Assembly: GCA_001600455.1 (NCBI GenBank)
Contig: BCKC01000005.1
Location: 1,364,001 to 1,428,000, forward strand
Source of the DNA: Endocalyx cinctus
Lineage: Eukaryota; Ascomycota; Sordariomycetes; Amphisphaeriales; Apiosporaceae
DNA length: 64,000 nt
Direction: 5' to 3'
The first letter of the stretch is position 1; every line of letters begins with the position of its first letter. Of the stretch, positions 54,589 to 64,000 are shown one piece after another. The translations under genes were made by a program, and so were the position numbers. Below the pieces are notes generated by a model. The model did no database searches. It saw only the letters and a program-made list of their open reading frames with translations, and was not told where the DNA came from.

Positions 54589-57587
54589 TTAGTACACGAA
54601 CCAAGCCTGCGTAAGCGGCAGCTCCGTCGCCGGCTCGGCCACGCACAGCTTCCCGTCGGCCTCGACCGTGTACCTCTCCGGGTCGACGCGCATCCGCGGC
54701 ATCGCGTCGTTGTACCGCATGTCGCGCTTCCCGATGCCGCGGCAGTTCTTGACCGGCTCGACCCTCTTGCGGAGGCCGTACGTCTGCGCGACCCCGTGCG
54801 AGAGGCTCGCCTGCGAGACGAACAGCACGCTCGTCCGCGGCACCGACGTCGCGAACATGGGGCGCGCGATCACCGGCTGGACCGTTGGGATCGAGGCGTT
54901 GGGGTCGCCCTTTTATTCGAAGACGAATGATTGTTAGTATACTTGTTGTTTCTCTTTTTTCTTTTTATGATCACGATATATTTATATGTAAAGGGAAGGA
55001 AAAGGGAGCGAGGTTCATATAGAAGGGTAAAGGAGGGACAGAAAGGAAAAAAATATGGGAAGTATAGAGGGAAAAACTCACCATCTGCGAATAAGCGATC
55101 AAACCGCTCTTAACGACCGTGCTCGGCTTAGCCCCGAACCACGCCGGCTCCCAGAGCACGAGATCGGCGAGCTTCCCGACCTCGACGCTACCGACGAGGT
55201 GTCCCATACCCTGCGCCACGGCCGGGTTGATCGTATACTTGCTGACGTATCTCTTGACCCTGAAGTTATCCGCGCCCGTGCCCTCGTCCTCGGCCAGGGT
55301 CCCGCGCTGGACCTTGTTCTTGTGCGCCGTGTTCCAGGTGCGGAGCACCACCTCGCCGCAGCGGCCCATGGCCTGCGAGTCGGACGACATCATCGAGATG
55401 GCGCCCAGGTCGTGGAGCACGTCCTCGGCCGCGATCGTCTCGGCCCGGATACGCGACTCGGCGAACGCCACGTCCTCGGGGATGTTCTTGGACAGGTGGT
55501 GGCACACCATGAGCATGTCGAGGTGCTCGTCGAGCGTGTTTCGCGTGTAGGGACGCGTCGGGTTCGTCGACGACGGTAGCACGTTGCCGTGCTCTACCAC
55601 GCTGATGATATCCGGAGCGTGGCCGCCGCCCGCGCCCTCCGTGTGATACGTATGAATCGTGCGGTTCTTAAAGGCCGCGATCGTCGACTCAACGTATCCA
55701 GACTCGTTTAGCGTATCTGTGTGGATCAAACACTGCACGTCCAGCTCGTCACACACAGTCAAACAAGAGTCTATTGCCGCCGGCGTCGTACCCCAATCTT
55801 CGTGTAACTTCAGACCACAAGCGCCTGCAAGAATTTGCTCGCGTAGTGCTCTAGGATCGCTGTCGTTACCTTTTCCTGTAATACCGATGTTGACGGGAAG
55901 ATCGTCACAAGCCTGCAGCATCTCGCGCATGTAGTTTGCGCCCGGCGTACAGGTTGTAGCGCTCGTACCAGCACTATTCAAACCAGGCAATTAGCAACAG
56001 CGATATCGTAGTAAGTAAACGTGGGGGGTATTTAAAGATGGGTTACATACCTAGGACCTGTGCCACCGCCAAGCATGGTCGTGATACCCGAAGCAATGGA
56101 TTCGTACGCCTGCTGCGGGCAAATAAAATGAATGTGTGTATCCAATCCACCCGCCGTGATAATCTTTCCTTCGCCAGCAATCACGTCTGTGCAACTACCA
56201 ACGATCATATTTGGAGACACGCCGTCCATGACGTCCGGGTTTCCAGCCTTGCCGATACCCACGATGGCGCCATTTTTGACGCCGATATCAGCCTTGTAGA
56301 TCCCCGAATGGTCGACGATCAGCGCGTTCGTGACCACCATGTCGAGACTCTCGGAGTCGGAGCAGCCGGTCATCTGGCCCATCCCCTCGCGCAGGGTTTT
56401 GCCGCCTCCGAACTTGCACTCATCGCCGTAGACCGTCATGTCCTTCTCGACTTTGATCCAGAGGTCCGTGGCGCCCAGGCGCACGAGGTCTCCGGTAGTC
56501 GGGCCGAACATGGTCTTGTAAGCGGCGCGGTCCATGGAGAAGGCGTCGACGTGGGCGAGATCGCCGGCGGGTTCGGGCCTATGCGCGAACCCGGCCTGCT
56601 GCAACGCCGCGACGATAGCGTCGACGCGCGAGAGGTCGACCTTCCCCGAAGCGACGCCGTTCCCGCCGCGGATGACGCGGTTTCCGCCGATCTCGACGAG
56701 GGTCACGGTCTTGGTATCGCCGGGCTCGAAGCGGACCGAGGTCCCGGCCGCGACGTCGAGACGGAACCCGTACGCGGCCGCGCGGTCGAACTCGAGCTGC
56801 GGGTTCGTCTCGACGAAGTGGTAATGGCTTCCCACCTGGATCGGCCGATCCCCTCGGCTCGTCACCCTCAGACGGATCCGCCGTCGGCCCTCGTTGAGCG
56901 TTACTCTCCCCTTCACGGCGACGACGGCGCCCGGCTGCGCCGTCGCCTCGTACGCCGACGCTTCCGCCGCGGGGAACAGGTCCTGACTAGGGATCGGCAG
57001 GAAGCTGCCGTATAGAGCCTTGGCGAGGTCCCCGTCGTCGGTCGCGATCGGGTTGTGCACGGTCACTAGGTACGTTCCGGACGGGAAGGTCCCCTCCACC
57101 TGGATCTCGTGTAGGGTGCTCACTACGGAAGGTAAGACGTGACGACGGCCTAGCATTGTTGACCCTATGGTCATGAGATCCGATACTGTATGTTGGCCAT
57201 CGCGGATGAGCTCCTGGAGATTATTCGCGATAAGGGCCTAGTGGGATAAGGTTAGATATTTTTTTTTTTCATTGGGTTTAAATATTGTGCTTCCTGCTCT
57301 TCATATGGTAGATGTTTCGATTCAAGCTCCCTCTCGTCTTACCAAAGAAAAAAAAAAATGAAAATAAAAATATAAAAAACTTACCGTAGCTTCGGTATGA
57401 TTGAGCTTCACGCCCCTAGCAAGTCTCTTCTGGGCTAAGAAGCCCAATTGAGAGATGACGAGCTTATCAAGCTATATTTTCAGATAAAATAATTGTGTCA
57501 GTCAATCCCGTCTGATTATGTCTTGTTTATTGTTCCATGAAAATATATTTATTGCGACAAACATACCTCTTTCGGTACAAGATGCAT
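54589..57587 (-). CDS. URE1: urease (fused gamma-beta-alpha subunit form)
   Basis: Five exons, 57567-57587, 57385-57471, 56051-57237, 55082-55973 and 54589-54909, give 835 residues, the normal plant/fungal fused length. Exon 1 is only 21 bp (MHLVPKE). The gamma part includes [20 protein letters not shown], the beta part the GSHYHF loop, and the alpha part the nickel site: GLDTHIHF (His404, His406), carbamylated Lys487 in [18 protein letters not shown], and the flap MVCHHL with its conserved Cys and His. The enzyme hydrolyses urea to ammonia and carbamate in the cytosol and needs UreD/F/G helpers not in this window. It lies alone on the - strand between an HMG gene and Ada3. It is intact. Confidence 0.97.
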
Positions 57588-58372
57588 TTTCTCACACCAA
57601 CTTCTTATCTTTCTTGCTCTCTCTCTCTCTATCTCTCCCTCTTTGCAATATATATATATATATTTATTCTTTCCAAATAACTACGTATATTTATATATCC
57701 AAAATCTTGAGCGATCCTGATAGGCTACGGTTCATTACACAGCCAGACAGGTTACTCTGATTTCTTTTTAAGACATTTGAACTTTGTGATTACATTCGGT
57801 AAAGAAAGATAGTGTGTACGACTAGTAACCTGAGTTAAAGTAGCTTTTTTTTAAGTGCTGGAGATAGGCTGATAGGTAGAGAGCTGAGTTCAGGTCTAGG
57901 CGTGGGGGGGGGAAGCTATCTATCTTGTCGTTCCACTACCCCGCAACTCAAATGTATGGTATGTACATGTCCACGGTGCATGTGTATACATCCATGGATA
58001 CTTACTCTTTAGATTTCTTCAGATTACTGTTCCTATGTATACCAGTTTGGTTGATAATAGATGATACTGAAATAATAGACGGAATAAAAAAGAAACGTAG
58101 TACCTAGTACACAGCTAAGCAGATCATCACGAGAAAACAGGAAATATTATCAATTTACTCTTTACGCCTAACCTAGAGTGATTGCGAAAGATGTTAAAAG
58201 AGACCTAATGAAAGGCGTACAAGTCGTACATAGCCTCCTAACGCCGTGGTAGTATCACTAATACCTCCTAAACGCCGGTAATGGTATCGAAAATCATCAC
58301 TAACTACCAACGTAAAACACAAAGAAAGCAAGTAAAGCAAGTGTATCTTGCACAGGTAAAAGTTGACACAAC
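57588..58372. other. upstream of urease, 3' flank of Ada3
   Basis: It contains a CT-rich run with (TA)n at 57619-57662. No gene is seen. Confidence 0.5.
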
Positions 58373-60617
58373 CTACTCATCCTCAACTTCTTCATCCCAC
58401 GCTTGTTCTTCCTTCTTTACTAAACCTGCCATCACATCCTGTTTGAAGATGGTACTGTTGGGGTTCGACGCGCGCGGAACCTTGCCTAGATTCGGATCGT
58501 CGAAGACCGTCCCTATACTGTCAATCCAACGTCTTCTTCGTTCCATCAAAAGTTTCGTCACGTCGCCGATACCAGGACGCGCCGTACCCGCTACGGCATT
58601 TCCAGCGCCGTGGTTAGCACCAGCGCCGCCTGGGCGTTTAGACTTCTTACTCTTGCCCATCGTACGCGTCCGCTTAAGATACGCTCCTTGAACTTGCGAG
58701 TCGAGGTCTTCGAGGATCGTCTGATATTCTTGATGCGCCATCCGTTCTTTGACGAGCTCCGTCAGTCGAGCTTTTCGCGCGCCGTTGACGATGATCTGGT
58801 TTCGCAGGTTCTCTTGGAGAAGTCGCAAACGAGCGGCGACTTCGTCATCGAAATGGCCATCGTAATCGCCGTCGAAGCCTTCGGGGTTTAGGAAGCCAAT
58901 ATGACGAAGCTCCTGTTTGATACGCTCGTCCACTTGGCTATAATCAAGCTTTGGGTGCGTGGCCTTCTTCCAAGCCTCGCTCGAAGATTCAGGCATAAGC
59001 GTAGCGGGTGGGATACTCTTAGTATCATCTCCGTTCATGCCGTTATTACCCGAGTCGCCGTTTGATTCATCCTTGGCTTCGGAGTCACCGTTAACCCCGT
59101 TAGTCATAGGCTTGTCCTCGCTTGGTTGAATGCGCGCTTCGGGTCGCAAGGCCTGTAATAGTCGTGATAGAACAGGTCCGACAGATAGTTTATCCGTCTC
59201 CGCGACATCATCGTCCATATTATCGATAGTACCACGAGTTTGGTTCGGCGCAAGCTTATCCCTGCCCTGAGAGGTAGAATCAATAGTCATGCCATCTTCC
59301 TCTGCCCACATTTCACTATAGTGTCTCTTGCCACGTCTCGGGAAGATGAAGGGCGTGGAGCGATCGCCTCTCTCGCGGAGAAATGCTAGATCCTCTTCGC
59401 TGAATGGTCGGAAGTAGGGCTCGACATAGCTTGAAAAGGTGCTAAATGCGATCTGGTTTGGAGGTTTCGCATTACTGAAATCTTTATCAGGCGGGTCGCC
59501 AGCAATCTGTTCTGCTAGGTCTGTCTTGGGAAATACTGCAACAGAGTATAATTCTTTGAGTTCATCTATCGACATGCCAGGCTGTGGTTCAAGGATCTCG
59601 TATACAGTCGGGTCAGGGAATGTTGAGGGGTCTTCTCCAAAGGTCTGAAATTGAGGGGCTTCGCGACGAGGTGGTGCGCCCTCGTCTTCAGAGCTCGATT
59701 CATCTTCCGATTTTTTGTCGGCCTTTGCTTTCTCGTCTACTTGCATTGCACTAGGTGATCCGGGTGCGACAGGTGAAAGGGAAGAACTTGCAGAGCCGTC
59801 TCTGGAGATTTTACGGGTTTTGCTATTGGATCGATCTGGTCGGGGAGAGGTTCGTTCTATATTGATTCATACAAAGAAAGAAGAAGTCAGTAAATCAATT
59901 ATAGTATGAGTATGGTTAAATAAACTGGTAATGTATCAAGTGAAGTTTAGTTATGAAAGAGGAAAGTCAACGAACACATAAAGCTCAACCATAGCTAAGC
60001 TGGGGTGCAAAAAAGAAAAATCATTTGCACTCCCATTCACCATGAAGTAAGAACAATACATTAAAATGGATACAGTCTCCATACAAGACAAGGTATATAA
60101 GAGAATGAATAATGGTATGTAGTGAATGTAAAAATAAGAGCTTACCGGTATTTGCATCCCCAGGTGCGAGATTGTCATTATTAATTTTTCTTTTCTTTTT
60201 GGTAGATTTCTTCTCTCCCTCATTGCCATCTCTACGAGAATCTTCTCTACGGCTATCGGTTGCCACTTCGTCATAATGCGATTTCCTTTGACTTGCAACG
60301 AGTCGCATGCCCTTATCGCACCATGTTCCTCGTTGCTCAATAATCTCATTCAGCTTATTGAGCCTAGAAATCAGACCGTCGAGATTCTTGGAATCGGGGA
60401 TGACAACATTAGAAGCAGTAGAATCGACCAAATCTTCGTAATTGCAATTGCGCATAGATTCTAACTTAAGATCGAGAAATTCGGTTTCGAGAGACTCGAC
60501 GGGAGGTAAACTTGCGCTTGAGGGGGTAACAGACATGGGCGTGGTATTGCGGCTGCGCTGACGGTTGATGCCGGAGCCTTTCTTGCCGGTACCCTTTTGA
60601 CTTGGAGCGGGAGGCAT
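58373..60617 (-). CDS. ADA3: Ada3/Ngg1, SAGA histone acetyltransferase adaptor
   Basis: Exons 60146-60617 and 58373-59856 give 651 residues. The N-terminal exon has [26 protein letters not shown] and a coiled stretch [25 protein letters not shown], which fits the family N terminus. Low-complexity acidic and Ser-rich sequence follows. The conserved C-terminal Ada3 domain runs from about 459 to 559: [47 protein letters not shown] and [18 protein letters not shown]. Ada3 links Gcn5 and Ada2 in the HAT module of SAGA/ADA complexes in the nucleus. The intron of 289 bp is long for this window. I am fairly sure of the family from these motifs. Confidence 0.88.
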
Positions 60618-61494
60618 GGTGAGAATTCTATTCTATTGACGCAATGGCATAAAGGACGTTATTGATAATGTATATTTTTAAACAAGATATTCAGAAGCAG
60701 AATATGAATGGTGAGCTGAATTGTATCGTCTCAGACGAGGTGAAGAAAGGTAAGGTGAAAATGCGCGCTTCACTTCAAACGTGTTTACTGTATATAGATT
60801 ATTGGATTATGGATGTACGATGATTATGATGGATTGATTAGGTGATGGAGAAGTGGGTACCTACTTAAGTAGGTATACCTATCAGGCCTAGCTATCGAGA
60901 CTTACGTAATGTTCTTCCCTCCACAGCTGCACAGACTTTAACTTCAGTCCTTGCCCACTAATATCCGGATATCGGTCTTATAATACTCCGAGTTGCTCTT
61001 TGTACCTAACGGGGTTCGTACCTATTTACAAAGTACCTAGGTACTAACTACAAAGAATAGCCATCATCAGTCTCAGCATGTCCATCCATCCATTTAACTG
61101 ACCAAAACTATGGTATCATTGCTGGTAAACTTATGAATTATCAGATCAATTTTCATTACTAATAGAGGCTGTTTCTAGAGAGACTGTAGAATAGATTATG
61201 TTGTGCCCGACTACCTAGAGACTAGAGTAGGTAATTAAAGCAAGTACCCGTCCATAAGAGGCCTACTAACTATTGCTATATCATACAAATTCTAGTGATT
61301 TAACATTCATACTCTTCTATCGACAATTTTTAGTCGTATGAATTTTCAATGATTTAATAAAGATACATTAGAACAATAAAGTAAAAATAGAATATCGCCA
61401 TAGGCGGCAAATGCTTGATCATAGCATCCAAGATGAAATGGAATAAGATAGCTCGAAACAACCCCAAGCTATGAGCACTTGCAGGTACCTCAGA

Positions 61495-61530
<36 letters not shown>

Positions 61531-61757
61531 TCATTGGATTGGACGCCCTTTCTCATTGACATGCCGATATGTCATGTAGCTTACGATCAAATTATTAACA
61601 TAACTGTCATGGAAATGTCGTCTAATTATATTTACAGGTTTAATTAATAATGGCCCTGGAGGCCTCTGCCACGAGTAATCTCAGGTCAAAAGATAAACCC
61701 CTATTAGGATATGATATATACTTCGTAACGCAGTGACTACAAGTACAGGGCAGTAGT
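60618..61757. other. upstream of Ada3, no gene seen
   Basis: It holds TACCTACTTAAGTAGGTA near 60857-60874, CTAGGTAC words at 61030-61045, and a 30 bp T tract at 61498-61527. Confidence 0.5.
61498..61527. repeat. poly-T tract, 30 bp
   Basis: An uninterrupted run of T on the + strand. Confidence 0.9.
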
Positions 61758-62101
61758 TAGCATATGGACCAAAGGGCTCTTTATGTCCTACACAACGGAC
61801 CATTCGTCTATCCACTTCTGAGGAAGGCGAGCAAACGTTCTATGTTCCTCCTATTAAAGCTCAAGTTGATGTATGCATGATTAATACGGAACTAATCCCG
61901 GAAAGTTGGGCATCCAAACCGCCACTTTCAGGTGTGAGAGGGACAATGACATTTGTACTGGCAGCACAAGATGAGATCGAACCATACGATTTTCTTCCTG
62001 ATGTTCGGTATTATTCATTCAAGTCGAATCTAGTTCTTCATACTTGGCCAAGAGAAGAAGCATCAATAAATCAAAATCTCCACCGAATATTGGCTCGATG
62101 A
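61758..62101 (+). CDS. possible orphan exon or gene remnant
   Basis: A frame is open from just after a TAG at about 61757 to the stop at 62099-62101, 114 codons, with its first ATG only at 61877. Composition is protein-like (EEGEQTFYVPPIKAQVDVC, GTMTFVLAAQDEIEPYDFLPD). No family is recognised and no clear upstream exon is seen, so it may be a decayed gene or chance. Confidence 0.22.
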
Positions 62102-63058
62102 TTGGGTATTCTATCAACATTTGAATATGTTGTCAGCCACACCTTGATTTGATTACAAATGACAAGATTCTCAGTACAACCACACCGAGCTCTTTGACAC
62201 GTATACAAGCTCCACGATAAAATATGTCAACTTCCTATCCGGATATTGAGTAGCACAAACTGACAAAAGTTTTAGTGGTGTTAATTTTCTACTGAGGCTT
62301 TATAAGATATAAATGCCGTTGAGATTGGCTCACTCGTACCAGGAGAGTCGCACGAGGCTAACACATCCCTGTTATTTAGATAATAATTGTATAATGCTTC
62401 CGGTACTTGTGTGATGCAAGATTTGGAAAATAACTTCCACTTCCACTTCCACTAGAGCTAGGGTGAACAGTTGCTGAAATATGAGAACCGCTGTTTGCGC
62501 GATAGGATAGTCTGGAGAATTCACAACACCGGATATTAGCTTCGTTTTAACTTTCGAACAATAGTCAAGTTGTGGCAGATATACTTCTTCTCTCGGAAGA
62601 GGGGACAGGTAGAGTCTCACTATTCTCGAAACAGTATATCCAGCATGATACTACATTATCGTATGCATAAATAGTTCTTAAATCGTCGATATTCCTCATA
62701 TGTTGTATGATTATCTTCATACAGTAGCTCCCTGAGATAAAAGATCTAATTCGATGAGAGTGGCATGAGATCTTCTAGTTCACATGGATATTCTCTTCCT
62801 GGCCATTGCAGTTGCCGCTTAAACCATATATATGATGCACATTACCAGTAAGAACCCGTTCAAGCCTTAGTAACATGAGAGCCCTACCTTTCGTCAATAC
62901 ATATATATAAGTCCGTCTTGTTTCTACCCTCTTTCATGTCATGTTCTGTAGTCTCTCTATTCTACAGTCCTCACAAGATAGCCCACACAGAATCTTCCAG
63001 CTAAGTTCGATATATCGAACCTTCATACAACGCTTTCACCCTTCCTAAATAAATCCAT
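62102..63058. other. spacer with TATA-like site
   Basis: CTTCCA repeats three times at 62433-62452. ATATATATAAG near 62901-62911 could be the TATA box of the small gene starting at 63059. Confidence 0.4.
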
Positions 63059-63399
63059 ATGGCTCCCATTGATATTAATATCAGCACCGCCTCGACCACA
63101 TATGGGTGAGTAATTAAAAGAAACGCGAAGGAATATATACCTAACTTAAGTGACCTAAACATATACTTAGCGAGAGCCCACCGAAACAAACGCATGCATA
63201 CACTCATCACGTGGAACAAAACTTTGGTTCCGCGAGGTCGCTTTCGGAGATACGTGTCCAAAAGTTCATGGCGGAACCTCATCGTCAGGGGAACTGTAAT
63301 GTCATATTACACCAAGGTACTGCTGATGACAAGGAAGCCTGTGAGGAGTCTCTTAATCGTATGTCTATTCAGCTTGGTAGAATACTCTCGGGGCTATAG
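63059..63399 (+). CDS. small two-exon gene, unknown function (91 residues)
   Basis: ATG 63059 starts MAPIDINISTASTTYG, interrupted in phase 2 by a GTGAGT donor at 63106; an AG at 63169-63170 after CTAAC-like branch sequence restores the frame into ESPPKQTHAYTHHVEQNF and the open frame to the TAG at 63397-63399. The 65 bp intron has normal size and signals, and the phase match is the main argument. The protein has two Cys (in GNCNVIL and EACEES), no signal peptide and no membrane segment. No family is recognised. A TATA-like sequence lies about 150 bp upstream. Confidence 0.45.
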
Positions 63400-64000
63400 C
63401 GTTAGATTTAGGGACTTGCATTGACAATTATGTATGACACTTAATGGAGTTGTCACTGATAATGAAAGAACTTCATATGTATTTGAATGAGAGGGATGAT
63501 GTGGTTTTCATCAATAACTGGATGAGATGTAGTTTCATGAATAAAATGGATGAGATTAAATGAGGCAGCGTCGAAAGCCTTAGTACTGAGAACCAGACGA
63601 ACTGGTTCAAGCATTCGAATGTTCTGTTAAGAGCCAGCTCCCAATCAGCTTCGGCTAGTAGTACCGAAAACCAAAGAACTGGTCATTTTGATCGACGAAC
63701 CTTACTAAATATTTTGTGCAGCTAATCGAGTGTATGATGTATTTGTATCACCGTATTAATTATCTTGTGCTGGGGGATGTATCGTTTGTTAAACTTCAAG
63801 GAAAATAGGCAGACGTATGCCTGAGTTTACGAAGGGTCTTCTACACGCCTCTACGGAACCATCTTTAAAAACCCCTGTCGTTTTCTTATCTCATCTTTTC
63901 TATGTAGCACAGTAAAAATGGTAAACTCGGGATGTTCTGTGGGCTGCAAGTTCCCTTCTAGTGATAATTATGTGGTGTAGGGTTGACTATTTAATTACAC
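63400..64000. other. window end, no gene seen
   Basis: A small hairpin GAACCAG-N5-CTGGTTC lies near 63591-63609. Nothing else is supported. Confidence 0.45.

Overview
The window is nuclear DNA of a filamentous ascomycete (Pezizomycotina). The evidence is short introns of about 45-290 bp with GT..AG ends and CTAAC-like branch sites, about 20 recognisable protein genes on both strands, long AT-rich spacers, and typical fungal families: Zn2Cys6 regulators, HET-C, a GH45 cellulase, a GH28 endopolygalacturonase, urease and Ada3. The two plant cell wall hydrolases suggest a plant-associated or saprotrophic species. The genus cannot be read from the sequence. Exon borders were placed by hand from splice sites, reading phase and family motifs.

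Layout. 1-1562 (-): 5' part of a conserved low-complexity protein, cut by the window edge. 2.6-15.7 kb: a compact metabolic cluster made of three divergent pairs, namely a two-domain dihydroxyacetone-type kinase (-) with a Zn2Cys6 regulator (+), an RpiB-type isomerase (-) with a class II aldolase (+), and a sugar/polyol SDR (-) with an MFS transporter of the anion:cation symporter type (+). A VOC protein (-) follows. 17.5-18.7 kb: secreted endopolygalacturonase. 20.7-23.0 kb: second Zn2Cys6 regulator with a GC-AG first intron. 25.0-26.2 kb: alpha/beta hydrolase. 29.1-30.7 kb: membrane RING-H2 protein. 30.7-38.8 kb: 8 kb gene-free spacer. 38.8-41.8 kb: a kinase-like protein and a GH45 endoglucanase. 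42.9-45.8 kb: HET-C. 45.8-50.9 kb: gene-free. 51-52.3 kb: HMG-box protein. 54.6-57.6 kb: urease. 58.4-60.6 kb: Ada3/Ngg1. 60.6-64 kb: gene-poor, with a small spliced gene at 63059-63399.

The main discovery candidate is the 2.6-14.9 kb cluster. Polyol or ketose uptake (MFS), oxidation/reduction (SDR), phosphorylation (DAK family), aldose/ketose-phosphate isomerisation (RpiB) and aldol cleavage (class II aldolase) form a coherent route, with a local regulator. All three shared promoters contain the same element, CGTCTCGAGG. In two of them it extends to CCGCGTCTCGAGG followed by a GGGG..CCCCGAG block. The set resembles the erythritol utilisation cluster known in Yarrowia lipolytica (kinase, SDR, isomerases, Zn2Cys6 factor) but adds an aldolase and a transporter, so its substrate is open.

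The spacers are rich in short palindromes (TACCTAGGTA, ACTTAAGT, TACGGAGTA), microsatellites and homopolymers. I found no tRNA, rRNA, CRISPR array or intact transposon.
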